From Avena insularis (taxonomy: Eukaryota; Streptophyta; Magnoliopsida; Poales; Poaceae), in assembly GCA_023614405.1 (NCBI GenBank), contig CM042697.1:188107189-188171188 (forward strand): DNA of 64,000 bases, read 5' to 3'. How positions within the stretch are numbered: position 1 is the first letter of the stretch; each line of letters starts with the position of its first letter. Below, one piece after another: positions 23,620 to 34,955 of the stretch. Position numbers and translations under genes: made by a program. Under the pieces are notes generated by a model. It ran no database searches. It worked only from the letters and a program-made list of their open reading frames with translations, and was not told the origin of the DNA.

Positions 23620-24345
23620 GATGTATGAGAGTTTTAGTGGAAGGATATAAGAATCAATTTGAAACTTGGAAGAGTGGATGGTTAGGGGCACCTTAGGTTA
23701 GGGTTCCAAAGGACGCAACCATTCATCTATAGCTATCGAAATTCCTTTTGTACCCCCAGGACCAACTTTAGCCATGCTAGAAAAACACAAGGGGGGATTT
23801 GCAAAATAACTATGTTGTGCTCTGAACTGAAGCCATGTATGAAACTAGTTCTGACCGGCAACTACGCTGATTACTACCAAACCCAAAAAATTATACGTAC
23901 GCTAAAAATCGATCTATAAAAATTACTGATCAATCCAAAAAAACATCTTTCCTGGTATATCTTAAGGGAAACAAACTCAATCCCGAAGAGAAACAAATTT
24001 AACCGTGAAACACAGAAACTTAGATTCATAGTGGATTAACTGAAGATTTTTTATATTTCCCATCTATCCCAGATAGTTCAGCTTTTCCATTTTCATACGA
24101 CACCCATTTTTTAAGCACCAAATATTAGCCGAAGATATCCCATGTTGTAAAATTTATCGTTTTTAAAAAACTAGGATTAGCCGAAGATATCTAATGTTTA
24201 TGACTTAATATTACATTAAAAAGTACAAGTGTTAGACATGAATGATGCATACATTACCCATCCCTAAATCATAAATAAGAATAGTGAAATATTCATATTG
24301 TTTAAATTACAAATTCATAAGCCATGTTTTGATGTATTGATGCTA
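23620..24345. other. AT-rich spacer upstream of F-box pseudogene
   Basis: No ORF of note, no RNA gene and no clear repeat is seen. Short AGCCGAAGATATC motifs occur twice near 24130 and 24180. Confidence 0.35.
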
Positions 24346-24628
24346 GCTAAATGGACTCAAATTTGGCACAAGGGTGTATCACCACGTGCCTAATGATGCT
24401 AGCATTGTATCTAGCCTAATGATGCTAGAATTGTACCCAGATAGGTCTATACCCAATGCAATGTTGGCATGGACCCACATCTACCACAAAGTGACTCATC
24501 ATGTCTTGGCATTGTATCTAGCCTAATGATGCTAGCATTGTACCCAGAGAGGTCTAGATCCCATGCAATATTGGCATGGCCCCACATCTACCACAGTTGT
24601 GTGTGTCATGGCTTGGCATAGCAAAAGT
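24345..24628 (+). repeat. 170-175 bp repeats, left of the copia insertion
   Basis: Degenerate units run up to CATAGCAAAAGT. The interrupted unit resumes after the copia element at 32656 with AAAGTATAGTTAGATCTATC, so the element sits inside a single repeat unit. Confidence 0.8.
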
Positions 24629-25988
24629 TGTTGGGAATATTCCCTGGAGGCAATCATGCATGATGATATTTCCCATTGTATTCATAAAGATATTAAGTAG
24701 TCCTTGTATAAACATCTGATGTGTATCATTGAATATGTGATTCGGTTGTGGAACTATGCATTCATGTTGTGTGTACTAAATATCCTTGGTCATTGAGGTT
24801 GTGCTGGACACACAACTTAGACCAATGTAAAAGTAGGCTTGGTGACTCGGTTCCACTTGTCATGGGCATGGAGATGCTATTCCAACTTACACAGATTCGG
24901 CTAAAGAGGTTAGCAAGTCGGATTGACCCATATTGAGGTACAACAAACAAGTTGTCATTTGTATATCTCAATCAATGTAATCCTTAGACCTGAGGTTATT
25001 GCATCATCTGAGTTGAGGATCACAGACGTAGGTTCTGTCAAACGCTGATCCGTAACTGGGCAGTTATAAAGGCAGAGTTCGGGTCGACTGAGAATCATGC
25101 TGCGTGATGTGAATAACCAAGATGGGATTTTGCCCCTCCATTTGGAGAGATATTCTCTGGGCCCTCTCGTGAGATATGACTCGGAAAGCATGGCCATGCA
25201 CAACTCAGTTAAGTGTTAACCGAGGCGATCAACTAAGAGTTAGTCGGGTGATTCACTTATCTCGGATCGAGAAGAGAGTTGGACTATTTAAGGGATGACA
25301 ATTATTCGCCTATAGTCTGATAAGGTATATCATGAGGCCAAAGGGACTCGGACTTAAGTCGCATTGGAAAGGCAAGTCATCATGACTCTTTGGTACTTGG
25401 GAGTCGGCACTTTCTGCTAGGAGCCGCTACCGACTGATCGATTTGGAGTCAGACTCTAATCGTGTCCAAGTAGCCATGAGCCTGCGGGGTCACACACTTA
25501 AGAGCGGGAGCAGGTTCGGATCTGAACCAAAAATCTGGTTGGGTTGGACCCAAGCCGGATTAGGACTGAGTTAGTGAGTTGGACTCACAGTGACTAATCT
25601 TATATGGGCTTTAGTGAATGGGCCGCGTGAGCAGATCCCACGTTCACTCCCTATATATAGTGGAGCACCATATCCCAGAAAGGTTAATCGTTGATCGGTT
25701 AGGTCATTCCATGTGTTGGAAACCCTAGCTCCACAATAGTCATGTCGTCGTACCGAACCTAGCAGTTCGCCGCCGGTGCTCCTCCTTGCACGTGTGGATA
25801 CCAGCAGAGGTGCTGTAAGATCTGCACCAGGACGTTCGAATCGCAAAGGACTGCACTGCATCAACTGACGCGCTTCATCATTAATCCGCAACTGCGCGTC
25901 TAGTGGTAAACCTCGTGGCCTACTACCTCGGCTAGAATCTTGGGATCACCATGTTAGGGGATTTTTTTTATATCTGTGTGGCCCAAAA
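24629..25988 (+). repeat. 5' LTR of the copia element
   Basis: Begins TGTTGGGAATATTCCC and ends CCCAAAA, where the partner LTR has TCCAACA, so the last bases have mutated. A TATA box TATATATA is at 25652-25659. Transcription would start a few tens of bases later. Confidence 0.92.
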
Positions 25989-26001
25989 GTGGTATCAGAG
26001 C

Positions 26002-27328
26002 GATAGCTTCTGTTTTTAGGCTCGAGATCTCGCATATGTGATATGTGGTTGGCTGTAGATGAGATCTATGTGCTGTTTTGGTGATCGATCTATGAGATAG
26101 ATCGGTTTTGTATGAGGTTGATCGGATTAACTCTTCTCGAGGAATGTTAGATATGATTTCCGTGATCATACTGCTGAGGTTGTGGAACGACATACCCCTA
26201 CCGGTCGGCTTCCGCCATCGGGGTAGACTATGACACGTAAATCCAGATGCAGTGATTGAAGATCAAAGAGTTTGATCGAGTCGGAACGATGGTCAGAATC
26301 CATGGACGGATCGTAGATGAGATCTACGTTTTCGGAAATCCAGATGGGACCGTCGGAACGATGGTCAGAATCCAGACAGGACTGCCGGCTTCGCCCTGTA
26401 GTAGCACCTTAGATGTCGTTGCGAGTTTCACAACGCCGGTAGATATCGTATCTATGCATAACTTTCTTTTTGCAGGAAGTTGTGAATGGTATGGTTCATG
26501 TGCATGTGATGTATGTGTGTAATCCATACGTGATTTGCGAATCATGTTTTTTTGTCAGCCGGCTGGAGCCTAGGTGCTGTCATTTATTGTATACCAACCT
26601 GCGTGTCAGATTCTCCTTGTAATTTACTTTACTAAGCTAGTGTAGCTATTTGGAGAACCCGGATGACATGCAAGGAGTTGTACATGTCGGCGACATGGAG
26701 TAAGACGGCGACTGACAAGAGTTGGCATGAGTCGGATTACAGGCTTTGTGGAGATGGAGATCGCCATGAAGGGAGCCATACCATTTCACATTATAATTGC
26801 TTTATTTCGTGTTATTGTTATGTCTCTGTTTTACCTCTATTAGATAGTCGGTAAAATTTTAATCCCTCAAAGAAGGTCTAGTCGGTTTTTCCGCCAGTGT
26901 TTGCACCATCATAAGTCAGACATTTTTGGTAGTGGGCTCATAAAATTGAGGTGCTGCCAATTCTTTCCGACTAGGTGGGTCCGATTCAGACTCTTACTGT
27001 GGAAACACTCGGTAAGCTAGACGGGTCCATCACAACGGTTGTGGGGCTCGGGGAAAATTCAGATGGGAGCCGGGGCATGTGATGCCACCCGTCCAATAGG
27101 AGTCGTATGAGATATGATTGACAAGGAGTTGTCTACCTAAATCACTTGGCGGCTAGCGGTGATGCTAAACCTCACTAGCCGACTTGCTTTATTTAGGGTC
27201 CTGAATCACTAAGCAACCATCGGAGGGGTGTTGGTTCTAGCGGGAGCATAAAATATTAAAGTATTTAATATGCTTGCTCTTTTATGAATACATGTCTTAA
27301 GTGTTTTGCATATTTTCTGTTGTAGATC
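26002..27328 (+). other. Untranslated leader of the copia element
   Basis: About 1.3 kb between primer-binding site and gag without a long ORF. It contains a short direct repeat, CGGAACGATGGTCAGAATCCA (26281 and 26356, 75 bp apart). Packaging signals are expected here in such elements, but none can be named. Confidence 0.5.
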
Positions 27329-30300
27329 ATGGCACCAAGTAGCAGTCACTCTCAGATATCTGGTTTTGCTTTGAGAACCATTCTTGAGAAAGATACGCTG
27401 AACAAAACTAATTTTACCAACTGGTATCGAAATCTAAGAATTGTTCTCAAACAAGAAAAGAAGGACCATGTCCTAGACAACGCACTTCCAGATGAGCCGA
27501 ATGAGAATGCGACTGTCGCTGCCACCAATGCCTATCGTCGGGCTAAGGATGACTCCACGGATATTAGTTGTCTTATGATTGCTCACATGGAACCGGACTT
27601 GCAAAAGCAGTTCAAGCATGTTAAGGCCTACGATATGATCGAAATCCTCAAAAGTATGTTCGAGCTCAAAGCGAAGACCCGGTATCAAGTCTCTCAGGCT
27701 TTGCTGAGTTGCAAGCTTAAGGATGGTGATCCACTGAGTCTGCATGTGATCAAAATGGTTGGTTATGTGCAGTCTTTGGAGATGCTTGGCTACCCCATTA
27801 GCGAAGAGTTTGGTACGGATATAATTCTGAACTCTCTTCCTAGTGCATATGGGTAGTTCATTTCGAACTACAACATGCATGGTATGGATAAGAAGCTCAC
27901 TGAATTGCATGGGATGCTCAAGCAGGCAGAGACAGATCTCAAGAAGGGCGCCAGTCAAGTGTTGATGGTGCAAAATAAGGCTAAGTTCAAGAAGAGTTCT
28001 TGGACTAAGAAGAAGGCTAAGTCAGGAGGAAAGAAGGCTCAGGACCCGGTCCCAAGCGCTTCCTCGAGGACTAAGCCATCTCCTTCTGCCGGATCCACTT
28101 GCTTCTACTGCAAGGAGGATGACCACTGGAAGAGGAACTGCAGCAAGTACTTGGCCGACAAAGCCAAGAGTGGAGGTATGACTTCCGACTCAGGTACACT
28201 TATTTGCAATGTTATAGACATATATCTTGCTGATGCACCTAATATTTCTTGGGTATATGATACCGGATCAGTTATTCACATCCGCAACTCGTTGCAGGGA
28301 CTGGTAAGAACTAGGAGCGTAGCAAGAGGCGAGGTTGATATTCGAGTCGGCAACAAAGCAAGAGTTGCTGCGTTGGAAGTCGGCACGATGCAACTTCATT
28401 TACCTTCCGGATTCATTATGGAACTGAATAATTGTTATTATGTTCCAGTGCTCAGTCGAAACATTATTTATGCTTCATGTTTGATGAGGCAAGGCTATGA
28501 GTCGAATATCAAGAATAATGGTTGTTCTTTGTATTTGAATGATATGTTACACGGCTTTGCACCCGTCCAGGATGGGTTATTTATTTTGAATCTTGATGGT
28601 GAGTCGGTTTATAACATAAATTTTAAAAGGTTGAAACCAAATAATCTGAATATGACTTACTTTTGGCACTGTCGGCTTGGTCATATAAGTTGGAAACGCA
28701 TGAAGAAGCTCCAGGATGATGGACTCCTAACTTTGTTCGACTTGGAGTCGTTCGATACATGCGAATCTTGCCTACTCGGCAAAATGACCAAGACACCTTT
28801 TGCAAAGGGTTGCAAAAGGGCGTCCGACCTGTTGGGACTATGCCATAGTGATGCATGTGGACCAATGAGCATGACAGCCAGGGGTGGTTATGAGTACTTC
28901 ATTACCTTCACTAATGATTTGAGTAGATATGGATATATCTACTTAATGAAACATAAGTCGGAAGCCTTTCAAAAGTTCAAAGAATTCCAGAATGAAGCAT
29001 AGAATCAACTCGGCAAGAAAGTAAAGTTTCTTCGGTCGGACCGAGGAGGCGAGTACATGAGCCATGAGTTTGATGACCATCTGAAAAGTTGTGGAATAGT
29101 TCCTCAACTTACTCCGCCAGGAACGCCGCAAAGGAACGGTGTTTCAGAAAGGCGGAATCAGACCTTGTTCGACATGGTACGATCAATGATGAGTCGGACA
29201 GATCTGCCTTTATCATTTTGGGGTTATTGTCTAGAAACAGCGGCGTTCACACTAAACAAAGTACCATCAAAGTCAGTAGAGAAGACACCGCATGAGATGA
29301 GGATAGGCAAAAAGCCGAGTTTGTCTTTTCTTAAGATTTGGGGTTTTGAAGCATTTGTCAAGCGACTTCAGTCGGACAAGCTCACGGCTAAGTCGGATAA
29401 GTGTATTTTCGTGGGGTATCCGAGGGAAACCTTGGGTTACTACTTCTACAATCGTGAAGAGGGCAAAGTGTTTGTCGCTCAGAACGGTGTCTTCCTTGAG
29501 AAAGAGTTTCTCAGTCGGGGAGTAAGTGGGAGCACGGTGCAGCTCGAAGAAATTCGAGAGGAACCGGCTAGTAGCGAGTCGGCAAAAACCTTGGAGGTTG
29601 AGCCGGTCGTGGTAGCTGAGTCGGCAGCAGCACCTGTAATACGAAGATCGGCGAGATTACGAAGTGTTGGTGATGTGTTACTGTTAGACAGTGATGAGCC
29701 AGCTAATTATTCGGAAGCGGTGGTGGGATGTGATTCCGAGTCATGGCTTCGATCCATGAGATCCGAGTTAAAGTCCATGGATGAAAATCAAGTCCATGGT
29801 GGGATGGGCAAGACCCGTCGAGTGCAAATGGGTCTTTAAGAAGAAAACTGATATGGATGGAAATGTTTCCGTCTATAAAGCACGCCTTGTCGCAAAGGGG
29901 TTCCGACAAGTTCAAGGAGTTGATTATGACGAGACTTTCTCACCCGTAGTGATGCTTAAATCAGTTCGTATCATGTTAGCTAGAGGAGCCTATTTCTACT
30001 ATCAGATATGGCAGATGGATGTCAAAACGGCTTTCCTTAACGGAAATTTAACCGGGGATGTGTATATGATACAGCCCGAGGGTTTTGTCGATCCGACTAC
30101 TTGAAGACAAGGTGCCGCTTAAACTTCAGAAATCCATTTATGGGTTGAAGCAAGCATCCCGGAGTTGGAATGTTCGCTTTGATGAGGTAGTCAAATCGTT
30201 TGGCTTCATCAACTATGATCATGATTATTTTTTATACAAGAAGTTTAGTGGGATCAAAGTAAACTTTCTAATCTTATATGTGGATGACATATTACTGATT

Positions 30301-31151
30301 GGAAATGATGTCCAGTTGTTGCAAGAAACCAAGGAATCATTGGAAAGGAGTTTCTCAATGAAAGACTTGGGTGAGGCAACATACATCCTCGGAATCTGGA
30401 TCTATAGAGATAGATCAAGGAGGCTCATTGGATTGAGTCAGAGTACTTATTTGGACAAAGTGTTGAAAAAGTTCAACATGGAATCGTCTAAGAAAAGGTT
30501 CTTACCGATGTCCCATGGTGTAAAACTTAAAAAGACTGAGTGTCCTTCGACAACTAATGAGTGAAGTCGGATGAGTGCGATTCCGTATGCTTCTGCAGTC
30601 GGATCCATCATGTATGCCATGATTTGTACTAGGCCGGATGTTTCATATGCTCTAAGTGTTGTGAGCAGATACCAGGCTAATCTTGTAGAAATCCACTGGA
30701 CAGCGGCTAAAAATATCCTAAAGTACTTGAGAAGGACTAAGGATATGTTTTTGGTTTATGGTGGTGAAGATGAACTCAGTGTAAAGGGTTACACGGATGC
30801 GAGTTATCTTACTGACTCTGATGATTATCGTTCGCAATCCGGATACGTGTTTATTATAAAGGAGGTGTTGTGAGCTGGAAGAGTTCCAAGCAAGAGACTA
30901 TGTCTGCATCTACAACAGAGGCTGAGTACATTGCGGCCTCGGAGGCAGCAAAGGAAGCTGTTTGGATGAGGAATTTCCTCATGGATCTTGGTGTGGTTCA
31001 GGGCTCGTCCAATCCGTTAGACGTGTATTTTGACAACAATGGTGCTATTGCAAAAGCCAAGGAACCTACACAACAGCAGAAGAACAAGCACATACTCATG
31101 CGGTACCACCTGATTCGCCAGTTCGTGGATCCGGGTGATATCAAGTTATGA
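27329..31151 (+). pseudogene. Copia gag-pol, broken
   Basis: Domains in order: gag (from 27329); zinc knuckle CFYCKEDDHWKRNC (about 28103); protease with DTG (28259-28267); GAG-pre-integrase region (about 28660); integrase core with SDRGGEY (about 29037); reverse transcriptase with YVDDILLIGND (about 30280); RNase H with KSSKQETMSASTTEAEYIA (about 30880). In-frame TAG codons sit at 27854-27856 and 29000-29002, a TGA at 30562-30564, and frame changes near 29800, 30095 and 30870. It would have made the polyprotein for reverse transcription and integration; now no full product is possible. Confidence 0.92.
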
Positions 31152-31293
31152 AAGGTACATACAGATGCAAATAATGCGGATCTGTTGACAAAGCCATTAC
31201 CATAGCCGAATCATGAGGCGCACCTGAGAGACATGAGCATTAGATGCTTAGACATGTGATGTCGGAAGATTGACTCTAGTGCAAGTGGGAGAC

Positions 31294-32655
31294 TGTTGGG
31301 AATATGCCCTAGAGGCAATCATGTATGATGATATTTCCCATTGTATTCATAAAGATATTAAGTAGTCCTTGTATAAACATCTGATGTGTATCATTGAATA
31401 TGTGATTTGGTTGTGGAACTATGCATTCATGTTGTTTGTACTAAATATCCTTGGTCATTGAGGTTGTGCTGGACACACAACTTAGACCAATGTGAAAGTT
31501 GGCTTGATGACTCGGTTCCACTTGTCATGGGCATGGAGATGCTATTCCAACTTACACAGATTCGGCTAAAGAGTTTAGCGAGTCGGATTGACCCGTATTG
31601 AGGTACAATGAACAAGTTTTCATTTGTATATCTCAATCAATGTAATCCTTAGACCTGAGGTTATTGCATAATCCGAGTTGAGGATCACAGACTTAGGTTC
31701 TGTCAAACGCTGATCCATAACTGGGCAGTTATAAAGGCAGAGTTCGGGTCGACTGAGAATCAAGCTGCGTGATGTGAATAACCAATATGGGATTTTGCGC
31801 CTCCACTTGGAGAGATATTCTCTAGGACCTCTCGTGAGATATGATTCGGAAAGCATGGCCATGCACGACTTGGTTAAGTGTTAACCGAGGCGATCGACTG
31901 AGAGTTAGTCGGGTGAATCACTTATCTCGGATCGAGAAGAGAGTCGGACTATTTAAGGGATGACAATTATCTGCCTATAGTCTGACAAGGTATATCGTGA
32001 GGCAAAAGGGACTCGGACTTAAGTCGCATTGGAAAGGCAAGTCGTCATGACTCTTTGGTACTTGGGAGTTGGCACGTTCTGCTAGGATCCACTACCGACT
32101 GATCGATTTGGAATGGGACTCTAATCATGTCCAAGTAGCAATGAGCCTACGGGGTCACACACTTAAGAGCGGGAGCAGGTTCGGATCTGAATCGGAAATC
32201 TGGTTGGGTTGGACCCAAGCCGTATTAGGACTGAGTTAGTGAGTTGGAATCACGGTGACTAATATTATATGGGCTTTAGTGAATGGGCCACGAGAGCAAA
32301 CCCCACGTTCACTCCCTATATATAGTGGAGAACCATAACCCAGAAAGGTTAATCGTTGATCGGTTAGGTCATTCCATGTGTTGGAAACCCTAGCTCCACA
32401 ACAGTCCTGCCGTCGTACCGAACCTAGCAGTTCGGCGCCGGTGCTCCTACTTGCACGTATGGATACCAGCAGAGGTGATGTAAGATTAGCACCAGGATGT
32501 TCGGATCGCAAAGGACTGCACTGCATCAACTAACGCGCTTCATCAGTAATCCGCAACTGCGCGTCTAGTGGTAAACCTCGTGGCCTACTACCACGGCTAG
32601 ATCTTGGGATCACCATGTTAGAGGAAAAAGTTTTTTATCTCTGCGTGGTCCAACA
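31294..32655 (+). repeat. 3' LTR of the copia element
   Basis: 1362 bp, from TGTTGGGAATATGCCC to GGTCCAACA, with TATATATA at 32317-32324. It differs from the 5' LTR by scattered substitutions, consistent with an insertion that is not very recent. Confidence 0.92.
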
Positions 32656-33110
32656 AAAGTATAGTTAGATCTATCAAGTAGGTAGGATCATGTTGGTTAG
32701 GTGTGATGACTCATACAACAACAAGTTGCTGAGGTGTTTCGATCTAGCCCAGAGAGGTCTAGACCCCATGCAATGTTGGCATGGCCACACATCTGCCACA
32801 AGTGTTTATCATGGCTTGGCATAGCACTCTTATAGCTAGATCTATCAAGTGGGTGGGATCATGTTGGTCAGATGCAGTGACTCACACAGCCACTAAGTTG
32901 ATGATGGTGTTTCTAGCCAACCTAGAGAGGTCTATATCCCATGCAATGTTGGCATGGGACCACATCGACCACAGTTGTGTGTGTCATGGCTTGGCATAGG
33001 AAATTTATAGTTAGATCTATCAAGTAGGTAGGATCATGTTGACCAACTGCTGAGTCACACAACCACAAGTTGGTGAAGGTGTTTCTAGCCACCTAGAGAG
33101 GTCTAAAGCC
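32656..33110 (+). repeat. 170-175 bp repeats, right of the copia insertion
   Basis: Continues the unit interrupted at 24628, then two more units (GATCTATCAAGTGGGTGG at 32839, GATCTATCAAGTAGGTAGG at 33016), ending where module B begins. Confidence 0.85.
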
Positions 33111-33824
33111 CATGCAAAAATTCAAATTTGACTGGGCCACCAAAAATTCAAAAAAAATTCAAAGTTGTGTGAAACCTTGGACACATTTAAATATTGCTTC
33201 TAGGTAGAGGATGCCATGTTTCAGCATGGAGCATGTCTCACATCACAAAGGCCTAACCCCTAGGCATCCTTACTAGACACCTTGATTTTTGGCCTAAATT
33301 TGATTGGGCCACCAAAAATTCAAAAACATTCAAATTTGTGTGAAACCTTGTACATGTGTCTTAGTTTGTGTATGTTAGAATGTGTAAAAAATCCAGGTTG
33401 TTTCACGAAAGTCGAAAAAAACACATTGCTAGGAAAAGAGGCCTTGGTGACCAAAAGGCCTGTTCGTAAATTTCTCAATTTTGGATGTTCATCAAATGAT
33501 CCCAAAAATATTGCACATGCTATACCAATGGTGCCTGTCAAGAATATGTAGTTTATTTTATAAAATTCAAAATTGTAAAATAGCTATTTTATTTAAATTT
33601 GTAAATAGAAAATAAAAAGGAATATAGGATAGAAGAAAAAAGTAAGACTCGGCGTGCAGGCAACAAGCCAGCCCAACTCCTACTCCCGCGCCCGCGTCAT
33701 GGCTGCGTCCGGGCGTGAAGTAGTTTGGGGCGGCCCATCTTAATCCCGGGCATCAAACAATAATGGGCTCTTTAGGGCCCAATGGAAAACCGTAGCGGGA
33801 AGGATTGGCGCGGGTTGGAGTTTA

Positions 33825-33867
33825 GTCCCACATCACCGAGCGAGAAACGATTCTACCAGCTAATATA
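33825..33867 (+). promoter_or_regulatory. U-snRNA-like promoter elements, module B
   Basis: GTCCCACATCA at 33825-33835 (one mismatch at the last base of the USE consensus), 25 bp, then TAATATA at 33861-33867. GGCCCA-type boxes lie upstream (near 33733 and 33776). Confidence 0.5.
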
Positions 33868-33889
33868 CCCTGCATTCATATCTTGCATG

Positions 33890-34054
33890 ACCTTCTCTCA
33901 ACAAATCAACTATGACACATAATGCTGACACTTTTCTGCCTGTTGTACTACACTTGAAAAATATGGGCTGCGCGGGCCTACATCCTGGGCCAACAATGGT
34001 CTCTCTAGTCGTATGCAGGCCTTTGTGCTCGAAATGTGTATTAGGAATTTTTTT
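33890..34054 (+). ncRNA. Candidate Pol III small RNA, module B (diverged)
   Basis: About 165 nt to a T7 run (34048-34054). The outer stem is weaker here (CTACACTT against ATGTGTAT), and the inner stem GGCCTACAT against ATGCAGGCC has one mismatch. The first hairpin is lost. This is probably the most decayed full-length copy. Confidence 0.35.
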
Positions 34055-34194
34055 CATTCCCTTTACAAGCTTGTTGTTTGCTGAATATCTTTTCCAATAT
34101 GTTTTACATGAAAAAACTTACTAATTAATTCCATAGTAGTTTTTTGTTTTAGATTCAAAATTCAACTGATTTTTAGAAACAATTCAAAATTCAG

Positions 34195-34955
34195 CATCTC
34201 TTGGCATAGTAGTGTTATACTTAGATCTATCAAGTGGGTGGGATCATGTTATCCCAGCATTGCATTAGGCTGTAGACCCATATGAGTTGACTAGAAACAC
34301 CATCATCAAGTTTGTCGTGGCTTGACATAGCACTCTGATAGCTAGATCTATCAAGTCGGAGGGATCATGTGGTCATGTGTAGTGACTCAAACAACCACAT
34401 TGATGGTGTTTCTAGCCAGCCCAGAGAGGTCTAGACCCCATGCAATGTTAGCATGGCACCACATCTAGCACAAGTGTGTCATGGCTTGGCATAGCACTCT
34501 TACAGCTAGATCTATCAAGTGGGTGGGATCATGTTGGCCAGGTGTAGTGACTCACACAACAACTAAGTTGATGATGGTGTTTCTAGCCAGAGAGGTATAG
34601 ATCCCATGCAATGTTGGCATGGGCCCACATCTACCATAGTTGTGTGTGTCATGGCTTGGCATAGAAAAAGTATAGTTAGATCTATCAAGTAGGTAGGATC
34701 ATGTTGGTCAGGTGTGATGACTCATACAACAACAAGTTGGTGAATGTGTTTCTATCCAGCCCATAGAGGTCTAGACCCCATGCAATGTTGGCATGGCCCC
34801 ACATCTGCCACAAGTTTGTGTCATGGCTTGGCATAGCACTCTTATAGCTAGATCTATCAAGTGGGTGGGATCATGTTGGTCAGGTGTAGTGACTCACACA
34901 GCCACTAAGTTGATGATGGTATTTCAATCCTGCCCAGAGAGGTCTAGAAAAAGAC
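34195..34955 (+). repeat. 170-175 bp tandem repeats before Ulp1-gene copy 2
   Basis: About four units with starts GATCTATCAAGT at 34226, 34346, 34508, 34679 and 34850. The array runs directly into the coding sequence at GGTCTAGAAAAAGACTTGCAG, so the repeat has replaced the first exon start of the gene. Confidence 0.88.

Larger units (their letters stand above)
24629..32655 (+). mobile_element. Complete copia LTR retrotransposon, inactive
   Basis: An 8027 bp element flanked by the 5 bp duplication AAAGT (24624-24628, 32656-32660). The LTRs (1360 and 1362 bp) begin TGTTGGGAATAT; the 3' one ends CCAACA. The primer-binding site TGGTATCAGAGC (25990-26001) matches plant initiator-Met tRNA. A purine-rich tract (AAGTGGGAGA) ends at 31293 before the 3' LTR. 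Domain order (integrase before reverse transcriptase) is that of Ty1/copia. Several stops and frameshifts make it non-autonomous today. Confidence 0.95.
33110..34195 (+). repeat. 1 kb repeated module, copy B
   Basis: Same order as module A. The initial CCCATGCAAAAATTC junction with the repeats is shared with C and D. It contains an extra partial duplication of its first 100 bp (33120-33180 and 33290-33350). Confidence 0.8.
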
